From assembly GCF_007673095.1 (NCBI RefSeq), contig NZ_VDYZ01000011.1:62001-126000 (forward strand): a stretch of 64,000 bases of DNA, in the 5' to 3' direction. The notes under the pieces are model-generated. The model saw only the letters and a program-made list of their open reading frames with translations, made no database searches and was not told the origin of the DNA. The translations under genes and the position numbers were made by a program. The DNA is from Corynebacterium glyciniphilum AJ 3170. Its GTDB lineage: Bacteria > Actinomycetota > Actinomycetes > Mycobacteriales > Mycobacteriaceae. This document shows positions 8,663 through 17,067 of the stretch, in pieces (position 1 is the first letter of the stretch; each line of letters begins with the position of its first letter).

Positions 8663-10420
8663 GTGCAACTACTCCGGCTCGTGGGCAGATACGCCCGACA
8701 GTATCCGGGGCTGCTGGTCGCAGTCCTCATCCTCCAGACCGTCTCCACCTTCGCGACGCTCTACCTTCCCCGACTCAACGCGGACATCATCGACAAGGGC
8801 GTGTCCCTCGGCGACATCGGCTACATCTGGTCGACCGGTGGCGTGATGATCGCCGTCGCTTTCGTCCAGGTCATCACCGCTGTCGCTGCAACGTGGTGTG
8901 CCGCTCGCCTGGCGATGTCGGTGGGTCGTGACGTCCGCCGCGACGTGTACCGCAGCGTCGACCGGTTCAGCTCGCAGGACATGGGCACCTTCGGTGTACC
9001 GACGCTGATCACCAGGGGCACCAATGACGTGCAGCAGGTGCAGATGGTGTTCGTCATGTTCCTCAGCTTCATGGTGACCATGCCGATCATGTGCATCGGC
9101 GGCATCGTCATGGCGTTGCGGGAGGACGCCGGCCTGTCGTGGCTGGTGTGGGTGTCCGTGGCCGTGCTGCTGGTCATCGTCGGGCTGATGGTCGCCCGTC
9201 TGGTGCCGCTGTTCGGGTCGATGCAGGAGCGGATCGACGCGATCAACGGTGTGATGCGTGAGCAGATCACCGGCATCCGCGTGATCCGTGCGTTCGTCCG
9301 GGAGAAGTTCGAGACGAAGCGTTTCGAGGACGCCAACCAGGCGGTCGCCTGGGTGTCTGAACGTGTCGGACGGGTGTTCGTGCTGATGGGCCCGGTGATC
9401 ATGCTGGTGCTGCACGCTGCCACGGCGGCGGTGCTGTGGTTCGGCGGTCACCGGGTGGCGGACGGTGCGATCGAGGTCGGTTCCCTCACCGCGTTCATGC
9501 AGTACCTGCTGCAGATCCTTGTGGCGGTGATGATGGGTTCGTTCATGGCGATGATGCTGCCGCGTGCGATCGTGTGTGCCGGGCGTATCCAGGACGTGCT
9601 CGGCCACGAGCCGTCCATCATCGAGCCGGAGTCGGATCCGTCCGTGGAGACGGTGTCGCCGAGTGAGGTGCGTGGCGAGCTGGAGTTCCGCGACGTGTCC
9701 TTCACCTACCCGGGTGCGGACGCCCCGGTGCTCACCGACATCAGTTTCACCGTGCGCCCCGGGGAGACCACCGCGGTGATCGGTGCGACGGGGTCGGGCA
9801 AGACCACGCTGGTCAACCTGATTCCGCGGCTGTTCGCGCCGACGTCGGGGGAGGTGGTCGTCGACGGTGTGCCGGTCGCGTCGATGCCGCGCACGGACCT
9901 GGCCCGGTACGTCGGGCTGGTGCCGCAGAAGGCGTACCTGTTCTCCGGGACGGCGGCGTCCAACCTGCGTTTCGGACGTACCGACGCCACCGACGACGAG
10001 CTGTGGGAGGCGTTGCGTGTGGCCCAGGCCGACGGTTTCGTCCGCAGCCGCGGTGACGGGGACGCGGCAGGGTTGGCTTCACCGATCGCGCAGGGCGGTA
10101 CTGATGTGTCCGGTGGTCAGCGCCAACGGTTGTGCATCGCCCGCGCCCTGGTGGCGGCGCCGAAGGTGTATGTCTTCGACGACTCTTTCTCGGCACTGGA
10201 CGTGCGCACCGATGCTGCGCTGCGTTCGGCGCTGTACCCGAAGACCCGGGATGCGGCCGTGGTGACGGTGGCCCAGCGGGTGTCGACGGTGCGTGACGCA
10301 GACCAGATCCTGGTGTTGGAGAAGGGGCGCATCGTCGCCCAGGGAACCCATGATGACCTGCTGGAGTCGAGTGCGACCTACCGGGAGATCGTCGAGTCGC
10401 AGATGGAGGCGCAGCGATGA
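8663..10420 (+). CDS. ABC exporter, fused permease and ATPase, subunit 1
   Basis: A 585-residue half-transporter of the multidrug/lipid exporter type. Six membrane helices occupy about 1-300. The nucleotide-binding domain follows with Walker A GATGSGKTT (about 372), a Q-loop GLVPQKAYLF, signature VSGGQRQRL and Walker B VYVFDDSFSALD. The Walker B box ends in D-D where most exporters have D-E, so the catalytic glutamate is replaced by aspartate. That asymmetry is usual in heterodimeric exporters, where this subunit supplies the degenerate site. It starts at GTG and its stop overlaps the next gene by ATGA, so the two subunits are translationally coupled. Substrate is unknown. Confidence 0.93.
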   Translation: MQLLRLVGRYARQYPGLLVAVLILQTVSTFATLYLPRLNADIIDKGVSLGDIGYIWSTGGVMIAVAFVQVITAVAATWCAARLAMSVGRDVRRDVYRSVDRFSSQDMGTFGVPTLITRGTNDVQQVQMVFVMFLSFMVTMPIMCIGGIVMALREDAGLSWLVWVSVAVLLVIVGLMVARLVPLFGSMQERIDAINGVMREQITGIRVIRAFVREKFETKRFEDANQAVAWVSERVGRVFVLMGPVIMLVLHAATAAVLWFGGHRVADGAIEVGSLTAFMQYLLQILVAVMMGSFMAMMLPRAIVCAGRIQDVLGHEPSIIEPESDPSVETVSPSEVRGELEFRDVSFTYPGADAPVLTDISFTVRPGETTAVIGATGSGKTTLVNLIPRLFAPTSGEVVVDGVPVASMPRTDLARYVGLVPQKAYLFSGTAASNLRFGRTDATDDELWEALRVAQADGFVRSRGDGDAAGLASPIAQGGTDVSGGQRQRLCIARALVAAPKVYVFDDSFSALDVRTDAALRSALYPKTRDAAVVTVAQRVSTVRDADQILVLEKGRIVAQGTHDDLLESSATYREIVESQMEAQR

Positions 10421-12255
10421 GTGACACAGAGGTTGCTGACCGGGGTGCGGAGTCCGCACCGCGCTCGGCGAAGGCGTTCTGGCCGTCCGCGCTGCGGATG
10501 GTGGCGCTCATGGCGCCACGCAAGATCGCACTGACATGGGTTTTCGTCCTGTTGGTGGTCTGTGTGGTGCTGACCGTCTACGCACCGAAGGTTCTCGGCG
10601 ATGCGGTCGACGTGATCTACAACGGTGTGCTGTCGGTGTGGAACAACGAGCCGGGTGCCGGCATCGATTTCACCGAACTCGGGCGGTTGATCGGCATCGT
10701 GCTGGGGATGTACCTCGTCGCCGGGGTGTTCAACTGGGCGCAGGGGTACATCCTCAACAAGATCGTCGTCGCGGTGATCGTGGAGCTGCGTACCGATGTG
10801 GAGCGTAAGGTCCACCGGTTGCCGTTGAGTTTCTACGACTCCCGGCAGACCGGTGACCTGCTGTCGCGGACGACCAATGACGTCGACAACGTCCAGCAGG
10901 CGCTCCAGCAGGCACTCAGCCAGTTCGCCTACTCGGCGATGATGATCATCGGTGTGACGGTGATGATGTTCCGGGTGTCCTGGCAGCTGGCGATCATCGC
11001 CCTGCTGGCCCTGCCGTTGACCGCCATCGTGGTGGCCATCGTCGGTACCCGGGCGCAGAAGCAGTACGGTGCACAGTGGGCCGGGACCGGCAAGGTCAAT
11101 GGCCATGTCGAGGAGTCCTTCACCGGCCACGACCTGGTTGTCGCCTACGGCCGCCAGGACGAGATGTCGGTGACCTATGACGAGCGGAACGAGGAGCTCT
11201 ACCAGGCCAGCGCGAAGGCCCAGTTCCTGTCGGGCATGATGATGCCGCTGATGCAGTTCCTGAACTACCTCAGCTACGTGGTCATCGCCGTGTTCGGTGG
11301 CCTGCGGGTGGCGAACGGTCAGATGACCCTGGGTGCCGCGACAGCGTTCATCCAGTACTCCCGTGAGTTCAACCAGCCGCTCGGCGAGCTCGCCGGCATG
11401 ATGACGATGGTGCAGTCCGGTGTCGCATCGGCCGAGCGGGTCTTCGAGCTCCTGGACGCCGAGGAGCAGGATCCTGACCCGGAGGCGACGGTCGAGCCGG
11501 CCACCGGTGTGCGTCGGGGTCGGGTCGAGTTCCGTGACGTCTCCTTCGGTTATTCACCGGAGACCCCGTTGATCGAGAACCTCGATCTGGAGGTGGATCC
11601 GGGGCAGACCATCGCGATCGTGGGCCCCACCGGCGCGGGCAAGACCACGATGGTGAACCTGATCATGCGGTTCTACGAGGTCACCTCGGGCGCGATCCTC
11701 GTTGACGGGGTGGACACCCGCACGATGAGCAGGGCAGAGCTGCGGTCGCGCACCGGCATGGTGCTGCAGGACGCGGTGCTGTTCGACGGCACGATCCTGG
11801 AGAACATCCGTTACGGGCGTCTGGACGCCAGCGATGACGAGGTCAAGGCTGCGGCGAAGGCCGCGTACGTCGACCGGTTCGTCCACGCGTTGCCGGAGGG
11901 GTACGACACGGTCATCGACCAGGACGGCGGGTCGGTGTCCGCCGGTGAGCGCCAGCTGATCACGATTGCGCGTGCGTTCCTCGCGGAGCCGGAGATCCTG
12001 ATCCTGGACGAGGCCACCTCGTCGGTGGATACCCGTACCGAGGTGCTGGTCCAGAAGGCGATGAATGCGATCCGTGCGCAGCGCACGTCCTTCGTGATCG
12101 CGCACCGACTGTCGACGATCCGGGACGCCGACCGCATCCTGGTGATGGTCGACGGGTCGATCGTGGAACAGGGGTCGCACGACGAGTTGCTGGAGGCGGA
12201 CGGCTCCTACGCCGAGCTGTACCGGAGCCAGTTCGCCGCCGGCGGGGCGGTGTAG
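10417..12255 (+). CDS. ABC exporter, fused permease and ATPase, subunit 2
   Basis: A 612-residue partner of the preceding half-transporter. An N-terminal hydrophilic stretch of about 35 residues precedes six helices, then a nucleotide-binding domain with Walker A GPTGAGKTT (about 407), Q-loop GMVLQDAVLFDG, signature VSAGERQLI and Walker B ILILDEATSSVD with the canonical catalytic glutamate. The signature is SAGER rather than SGGQ. The ATGA overlap with the first gene argues for stoichiometric synthesis of a heterodimer. It converges on a short hypothetical gene four bases downstream. Drug, peptide or lipid export are all possible. Confidence 0.93.
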   Translation: MSDTEVADRGAESAPRSAKAFWPSALRMVALMAPRKIALTWVFVLLVVCVVLTVYAPKVLGDAVDVIYNGVLSVWNNEPGAGIDFTELGRLIGIVLGMYLVAGVFNWAQGYILNKIVVAVIVELRTDVERKVHRLPLSFYDSRQTGDLLSRTTNDVDNVQQALQQALSQFAYSAMMIIGVTVMMFRVSWQLAIIALLALPLTAIVVAIVGTRAQKQYGAQWAGTGKVNGHVEESFTGHDLVVAYGRQDEMSVTYDERNEELYQASAKAQFLSGMMMPLMQFLNYLSYVVIAVFGGLRVANGQMTLGAATAFIQYSREFNQPLGELAGMMTMVQSGVASAERVFELLDAEEQDPDPEATVEPATGVRRGRVEFRDVSFGYSPETPLIENLDLEVDPGQTIAIVGPTGAGKTTMVNLIMRFYEVTSGAILVDGVDTRTMSRAELRSRTGMVLQDAVLFDGTILENIRYGRLDASDDEVKAAAKAAYVDRFVHALPEGYDTVIDQDGGSVSAGERQLITIARAFLAEPEILILDEATSSVDTRTEVLVQKAMNAIRAQRTSFVIAHRLSTIRDADRILVMVDGSIVEQGSHDELLEADGSYAELYRSQFAAGGAV

Positions 12256-12259
12256 GCCC

Positions 12260-12577
12260 TCAACGATCTACGACGTTGGTTTCCCAGTAGTGGAAGTCGA
12301 CAATGTCCTCGGGCAAGGCGGCGACGACCTGCCCATGCAGGCGTCGCCCTTCTTCCTCGTGGGCGCGGGCCATGTCGCCGGAGGGCCAGCCGGTCTCCCA
12401 GCTGAAGTGGTCATTGAACTGACGCGCCCACCGGCGGATCTCCTGCGACAGTTCGTCCGGAAGACAGGGGAGAGGCGGGTCCTCCTCCGCGCACAGGTAG
12501 GGGTGCTCGCTCGTCGTGGCCCAGACATTCCAGAACGGCCAGTCGACGTCGTACTCGTTCATCATCTTGAAGTGCAT
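12260..12577 (-). CDS. Hypothetical protein, 105 aa
   Basis: Not recognised. The protein is acidic, hydrophilic and rich in tryptophan and histidine, with segments WPFWNVWATT, RWARQFNDHFSWETGWPSG and a C-terminal DFHYWETNVV. No membrane segment or signal is visible. AGGAG lies about ten bases before ATG 12577 (GTG 12580 is the alternative); an ATG at 12586 would be too close to that site. Tryptophan-rich composition and the lack of low-complexity sequence support a real folded protein. Confidence 0.6.
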   Translation of the reverse strand: MHFKMMNEYDVDWPFWNVWATTSEHPYLCAEEDPPLPCLPDELSQEIRRWARQFNDHFSWETGWPSGDMARAHEEEGRRLHGQVVAALPEDIVDFHYWETNVVDR

Positions 12578-12719
12578 CACAGGCATTCTCCTGTCGTCAG
12601 ATTCTGTGTGTAGCCGTGCTTCAGCCCTACCGTCCTGCAGTGCGTGACACAATCCGGCACGAAGATCCGGATCGTGTCACGCACACCAGGACTCCAGTAG
12701 TAGGTGTGGACGGGAGCGC

Positions 12720-12725
12720 TACGCT
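12720..12725 (+). promoter_or_regulatory. -10 box of the SRPBCC gene, leaderless
   Basis: TACGCT is seven bases before ATG 12733 and no ribosome site is present. Confidence 0.55.
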
Positions 12726-12732
12726 GAGACCC

Positions 12733-13197
12733 ATGGCCTATGAGATCAGCGACTCCGTCACCGTCCACGCCGCCCCGTCGGAGGTCTTCGACCTCGTCAG
12801 TGACATCACGCGCACCGGGGAGTGGAGCGCCCAGTGCTACCGCGCGGAATGGGACTCGGATGACACAGGTGAAGGGGCAAGGTTCACCGGGCACAACCGC
12901 AGAGAGGAACGGGAATGGTCGACGGTCTCCGAAGTAGTCTCCTCCCGTCCGGGGCAGGAGTTCTCCTGGCGGGTCACCTCCAGCGGAACGCGGTGGGGCT
13001 TCCGGATGGAACCGGTGAACCGTCGGGAGGATGCCACGGTGCTCACGGAATTCACCGCCTTCACGGAGGAGGGTGAGGCGTACTTCCGGCAGAAGTTCGG
13101 TGATGACGCCGCTGCCCAGGAAGCGGACCGTCGCGACGCCGCCACCTACGGAATCACCGAGACCCTGCAGAACATCAAGGAGATCCTCGAGAGGTGA
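12733..13197 (+). CDS. SRPBCC (START-like) family protein
   Basis: A 154-residue helix-grip protein of the polyketide cyclase/dehydrase or START-like superfamily, which binds hydrophobic ligands in a deep pocket. The family pattern is seen in ISDSVTVHAAPSEVFDLVSDITRTGEWS at the N terminus, with a strand-rich centre (about 60-110) and the long C-terminal helix. ATG 12733 is chosen over an upstream in-frame start because it follows a leaderless promoter exactly and matches the family start. It is followed by an AraC-type regulator with its own ribosome site. No catalytic residues are evident, so a ligand-binding rather than enzymatic role is as likely. Confidence 0.85.
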   Translation: MAYEISDSVTVHAAPSEVFDLVSDITRTGEWSAQCYRAEWDSDDTGEGARFTGHNRREEREWSTVSEVVSSRPGQEFSWRVTSSGTRWGFRMEPVNRREDATVLTEFTAFTEEGEAYFRQKFGDDAAAQEADRRDAATYGITETLQNIKEILER

Positions 13198-13286
13198 CCG
13201 TTTTCCGCACCTGACCGCAACGGTCCGCAGAAGTAGGGCGCAGACGGGTACCCGAGCGGCAGCATGAGAGTCGAAGGAGGTCAGCC

Positions 13287-14168
13287 GTGATCAATGACCT
13301 GAACCGGCTCGTCGACTATGTCGAAGGCAACTTGTGCGGGGAGATCGACATCACCGTCGTCGCCCGCTCGTCCGGTGTCACCGGGTATCACCTACGGCGC
13401 ATGTTTTCGTCGCTGGCAGGGATGCCGTTGTCGGAGTACGTCCGTCGGCGCCGCATGACGGTTGCCGCAGGTGACGTTCTCGCTGGTGATGATCTGCTGT
13501 CGATCGCCGTGCGGTACGGCTACGGCTCGGCCGAGGCATTCGGGAGGGCGTTCCGCACTGTCCACGGCATCGGCCCCACCGAGGCACGTCGCACGGGAGG
13601 CCCCCTTCGGACACAACAGCAACTCAGGTTCCGCCTGACCGTCGAAGGGAGCAGTCGTATGGACGCCCGAATAGTCAACCGCCCCACCATCCGTCTCGTG
13701 GGGCATGCCACGCGGGTCCCGCTGATCTACGAAGGAGTGAATCCACATATCGCGGAGTTCACAGAGTCGCTGCCGGCGGAGGTGCACAGTCGTCTCTACG
13801 CACTCGGCGACACCCATGAGGAGGGGCCCGGCGGCCTTCTCGCTGTCAACGACGACGTCGCACCGGACTCGGACGAGGGGGCGGAGCTGACGTACATGCA
13901 CGGCGTGGCCGTCACCGGTGACTCCGTCGCGCCGGATGACCTGGACGTCATCACGGTGCCAGCGGGGGACTGGGTGGTGTTCCGGTCGTCCGGGGCGTTC
14001 CCCGAATCGCTGCAGACGATGTGGGCGGCCACGGCAACGGAGTGGTTTCCCTCGAACCCGTGGCAACTGCGCCCGGGGCCGTCCCTGGTGTCGACGCTGG
14101 AGCACGACGAGGATTTCACCACCGCGACCTGCGAACTCTGGTTCCCGGTGGAGCCGCGTGAGGCCTGA
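13287..14168 (+). CDS. AraC family regulator with GyrI-like effector domain
   Basis: A 293-residue transcription regulator. Residues about 8-105 form two helix-turn-helix motifs of the AraC/XylS type (VVARSSGVTGYHLRRMFSSLAGMPLSEYVRRRR, then AVRYGYGSAEAFGRAFRTVHG). Residues about 125-290 resemble the GyrI/SOUL-like small-molecule-binding domain found in Rob and multidrug activators, ending in ATCELWFPVEP. GTG 13287 follows AAGGAGG by six bases. Its position just before an ABC-F gene suggests it may control drug-response genes, but no operator can be assigned. Confidence 0.9.
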   Translation: MINDLNRLVDYVEGNLCGEIDITVVARSSGVTGYHLRRMFSSLAGMPLSEYVRRRRMTVAAGDVLAGDDLLSIAVRYGYGSAEAFGRAFRTVHGIGPTEARRTGGPLRTQQQLRFRLTVEGSSRMDARIVNRPTIRLVGHATRVPLIYEGVNPHIAEFTESLPAEVHSRLYALGDTHEEGPGGLLAVNDDVAPDSDEGAELTYMHGVAVTGDSVAPDDLDVITVPAGDWVVFRSSGAFPESLQTMWAATATEWFPSNPWQLRPGPSLVSTLEHDEDFTTATCELWFPVEPREA

Positions 14169-14180
14169 ACGTGGTGACCG

Positions 14181-14220
14181 GGCGACGGCTGGCGACGCCT
14201 GGCGACGCCTGGCGACGCCG
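14181..14220 (+). repeat. Four tandem 10-bp units GGCGACGCCT
   Basis: Units begin at 14181, 14191, 14201 and 14211; units two and three are identical, the first and last differ by one or two bases. They lie between the AraC gene and the ABC-F leader. Confidence 0.85.
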
Positions 14221-14249
14221 GGGCCCTTGCGGGCGGTTGTCGCCGCTGC

Positions 14250-14275
14250 TAGGTTCTTAAGACATGCGGAAGTAG
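14250..14275 (+). promoter_or_regulatory. Promoter and three-codon upstream ORF in the ABC-F leader
   Basis: TAGGTT (14250-14255) precedes ATG CGG AAG TAG (14264-14275) by eight bases, the leaderless spacing. About 80 bases of leader with short GC-rich stems (CGCC-TGA-GGCG at 14294-14304, CCC-GGC-GGG at 14315-14323) separate it from the ABC-F start. A tiny ORF ahead of an ABC-F gene resembles ribosome-mediated attenuators of that family; here it is inference only. Confidence 0.35.
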
Positions 14276-14355
14276 AACCCCTGAATCGTCCTGCGCCTGA
14301 GGCGTTGCCATCTGCCCGGCGGGACACACCTTTTCTCCACTCAGGGAGTTCCCCC

Positions 14356-16005
14356 ATGTTTATGTCATCCTCCATGTCAACGGTGTCCCCGCTCCGCGTG
14401 GACGGTCTGTCCGTCCAGATCGCCGGAACCCGTGTCCTCACCGATGTCTCTTTCACTGTGTCTCCTGGTCAACGTGTCGGTCTGATCGGTGAGAACGGTT
14501 CGGGGAAGTCCACCGTGCTGCACGCGATCCACGGCTCCCTGCCGGTCGGCGCGACGACTGCAGGGACGGTGGACGTCGGGCAGTCGGGTGCCGGGCTCCT
14601 GCACCAGCAGGCCCCGTTCCGGGATGACGAGAGCGTCCACGATGCCCTCGAGTCCGCCGTCGCAGCTGAGAGGCAAGCCGCCGTCGACCTGGAGCAGGCG
14701 GCGGACCCCTATGACGCAGAGGCTTATGCGGCTGCCCTCGATGTCGCTGAACGTCTCGACGTGTGGGAGACGGACGCGCGCATCTCGGCGACCCTCGCCG
14801 GCCTCGGCCTGGCCGCAGTGTCGCAGGAACGCCGGACCGGGGAGTTGTCCGGCGGCCAGCGTGCCCGCCTGTCGTTGGCGTGGCTGCTGCTGAACCGTCC
14901 GGACATCCTGCTGCTGGACGAACCGACGAACCATCTGGACGACGCCGCGACACAGTACCTGGCCGGCGTTCTGAACACCTGGAAAGGTGCAGTGCTGTTC
15001 GCCAGTCACGACCGGGCGTTCCTCGACCGTGCGGCGTCCTCGTTGATCGACCTGGATCCCGCGCCCTCGCAGGTCGGTGCGGACGGTGGTGTCACGCGGT
15101 ACACCGGCAACTACACCGACTACCTGGCGGCCCGGCAGGACGTCCGGGCACGGTGGGAGCGCCAGTACCGCGACGAGCAGGCCGAGCTGAAGCGCCTGCG
15201 TGCCGGAGTGCGGGACAACCACCAGGTCGGGCATGTGAACTTCAAGCCGCGAACAGAAACGCGCATGGCACAGAAGTTCTACGGCGACCGGAATGCGAAG
15301 GTTGTGTCACGGCGGGTCAATGATTCGCGTTCGAGGCTGGAGAAGCTGGAGGAGTCGCAGGTCCGTAAACCACCGGAGGAGCTGACCTTCACCGGGCTCA
15401 CGGCGGCGGGTCGCAAGGACACCGAGGGGCAGACGGGGCCCGTTCTCGTTGCGTCGGAGGTGAGTGTCGCCGGTCGCCTGGGGCGGACGTCCCTGACCGT
15501 CAACGGTGACGAGAAGTTGCTGGTGACCGGCCCGAACGGCTCCGGTAAATCGACGTTGCTGGAGGTGCTGGCGGGAGCGCTGCCCCCGTCCTCCGGAACG
15601 GTGACCGTGGCCGGGGTGAGCGTGGGCCACCTGACACAGGAGGTGGAACTGCCTGATCCTGCCGGACGTGGCCCGGACAGGACGGTGGAACGCACCTACC
15701 GTGACCTGGTCGGCGACGATCTCGCGGAGACGGTGCCGTTGTCGACGTTCGGATTGATTCATCCGAGGGACGAGTCCCGGGCGCTCGGAGAACTCAGCCT
15801 GGGGCAGCAGCGCCGCGTCGCGCTGGCGGTGCTCCTCGCTGCACCGCCGGACGTCCTGCTGCTGGACGAACCCGACAATCACCTGTCGTTGTCCCTGGTC
15901 ACCGCTCTGGAGGAAGCGATCCCCACCTATCCCGGCGCTGTGGTCGTCGCCTCCCACGACGCGTGGCTACGGCAACGGTGGCGCGGGGAGCGGCTGGAGT
16001 TGTAG
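14356..16005 (+). CDS. ABC-F subfamily ATPase (ribosome protection type)
   Basis: A 549-residue soluble protein with two ABC domains and no membrane segment. ABC-F proteins bind the ribosomal E site and displace antibiotics or rescue stalled ribosomes. Domain 1 has GENGSGKST (about 41), LSGGQRARLSLAWLL and LLLDEPTNHLDD. A charged inter-domain linker (about 255-335) follows. Domain 2 has GPNGSGKST (about 396), LSLGQQRRVALAVLL and LLLDEPDNHLS, where the usual TNHLD is changed. ATG 14356 is chosen by CAGGGAG eight bases upstream; an open frame reaching back into the AraC gene is non-coding. Resistance to macrolides, lincosamides or pleuromutilins is possible but unproven. It ends one base from a convergent lipoprotein gene. 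Confidence 0.92.
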   Translation: MFMSSSMSTVSPLRVDGLSVQIAGTRVLTDVSFTVSPGQRVGLIGENGSGKSTVLHAIHGSLPVGATTAGTVDVGQSGAGLLHQQAPFRDDESVHDALESAVAAERQAAVDLEQAADPYDAEAYAAALDVAERLDVWETDARISATLAGLGLAAVSQERRTGELSGGQRARLSLAWLLLNRPDILLLDEPTNHLDDAATQYLAGVLNTWKGAVLFASHDRAFLDRAASSLIDLDPAPSQVGADGGVTRYTGNYTDYLAARQDVRARWERQYRDEQAELKRLRAGVRDNHQVGHVNFKPRTETRMAQKFYGDRNAKVVSRRVNDSRSRLEKLEESQVRKPPEELTFTGLTAAGRKDTEGQTGPVLVASEVSVAGRLGRTSLTVNGDEKLLVTGPNGSGKSTLLEVLAGALPPSSGTVTVAGVSVGHLTQEVELPDPAGRGPDRTVERTYRDLVGDDLAETVPLSTFGLIHPRDESRALGELSLGQQRRVALAVLLAAPPDVLLLDEPDNHLSLSLVTALEEAIPTYPGAVVVASHDAWLRQRWRGERLEL

Positions 16006-16006
16006 C

Positions 16007-16630
16007 TCAGCCGATCGGCGGGAAGCTCGGCTCGGGGACCCAGTCAGGACGGGGTGTCCAGAATCTGGTCGGCTGCTGTAGCGCGATGAAGTAACTACCG
16101 CCGTTGACGTCATTCTCGATGAGAGTCTCGTCCGTCGTCTCCGCCACTACCTGGTAATCCCCGACTGTGATTCTTGAACCTGCATCCAGGGCTTCGACCT
16201 CGGCACCGGCGAACTCTGTCTGGAGATCCGGGTCGGTGAGTGCGGCGCTGGGGATGAACATCGTGTCGTTGTACTCGAGACCCTTGGTCGGCTCACCGTC
16301 TTCAGTCTGCATCGGTTCCTCGAGTGTGAGGAGGCAGGCGAAGTCAGAGCCGACTCTCTCATTCAGTTCGCCGTCGACGGAGCAGACGCTACCGTCAGGC
16401 AGCGAGAACATGTACCCACCGCTGTCGACCGCGAAGCGTTCAGTTTCTCCGGCGGACGGACCGGGCGTAGATGGTGATGACGCAGCAGCGGTGGATTCCG
16501 AGGCGGGGGCTCCGAGTGTCTCCGGAGCCGTGGACGACTCCTCGGCCTCCCCCTCGCCGCCACATGCGCTCAGCACCAGTGCCGCACCGGTGGCCAGCGC
16601 CAGGGCAGTAGATTTCCTTCCGACTTTCAC
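16007..16630 (-). CDS. Secreted lipoprotein of unknown function
   Basis: A 207-residue putative lipoprotein. The signal peptide (MKVGRKSTALALATGAA) leads to the lipobox LVLSAC, so cysteine 23 would be lipidated and the protein anchored to the outer face of the membrane. A serine/threonine/proline-rich linker (about 25-65) follows, then a domain with two further cysteines (GSVCSVDG and DFACLLTL) that could form a disulfide. The function is not recognised. It is followed on its upstream side by a small membrane-protein gene in the same orientation. Confidence 0.82.
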   Translation of the reverse strand: MKVGRKSTALALATGAALVLSACGGEGEAEESSTAPETLGAPASESTAAASSPSTPGPSAGETERFAVDSGGYMFSLPDGSVCSVDGELNERVGSDFACLLTLEEPMQTEDGEPTKGLEYNDTMFIPSAALTDPDLQTEFAGAEVEALDAGSRITVGDYQVVAETTDETLIENDVNGGSYFIALQQPTRFWTPRPDWVPEPSFPPIG

Positions 16631-16699
16631 AGGGCACTCTCCAGTGTCGTGGAATCATGCAGAATAAGTTTCCTTAACAACACTACGCTTCGGCGATGC

Positions 16700-17044
16700 T
16701 CACCGTCCGACCTCGGACATGCTGGCCGCGAACAGTGCGAGGAGGACGGTCATCGCGATGGTGAAGGCGATGTATCCACACGCCACGCTGATCGCCAGGA
16801 CCGACTTCCATGCGGTCTGTCGCCGGCGACGCCGCAGGACGCCGATGATGACAGCGACGGACGCGAAGAAGGTGATGGCCGTGATGACCTCGAAACTGTA
16901 GTGCAGGGCGCCGATTCCCGTGGCAGAGAGCGAACTGCCGGCGATCCCCACTCCCCAGGACAGGTAGGCGCCCGCGATGAAACCCGCCACTGAGATGGCG
17001 AACCACAGGAGGCCTTTCTTCATCGTCGTCATCGTCCCGGACAT
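16700..17044 (-). CDS. Small integral membrane protein, three TM segments
   Basis: Not assigned to a family. The 114-residue product has three hydrophobic segments: about 10-30 (WFAISVAGFIAGAYLSWGVG), about 40-65 (FEVITAITFFASVAVIIGVL) and about 80-105 (VLAISVACGYIAFTIAMTVLL). A basic loop RRRRRQTAWK separates the second and third. ATG 17044 is favoured over neighbouring ATGs because TAGCCT lies seven bases upstream, a leaderless arrangement. Its promoter shares bases with that of the divergent isochorismatase gene. Confidence 0.65.
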   Translation of the reverse strand: MSGTMTTMKKGLLWFAISVAGFIAGAYLSWGVGIAGSSLSATGIGALHYSFEVITAITFFASVAVIIGVLRRRRRQTAWKSVLAISVACGYIAFTIAMTVLLALFAASMSEVGR

Positions 17045-17051
17045 GTGACGC

Positions 17052-17061
17052 AGGCTACACT
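17052..17061. promoter_or_regulatory. Overlapping divergent -10 boxes
   Basis: TAGCCT on the minus strand (17057-17052) and TACACT on the plus strand (17056-17061) share the TA at 17056-17057. Each is six or seven bases from a start codon (17044 minus, 17068 plus), so one symmetric element would drive two leaderless genes. Confidence 0.6.
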
Positions 17062-17067
17062 GTGGGC

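Noticed and set aside
13918..14355. Upstream extension of the ABC-F frame into the AraC gene
   Set aside because: Its translation is Arg/Pro/Ser-rich and lacks homology; the ribosome site at 14342 and the family start support 14356.
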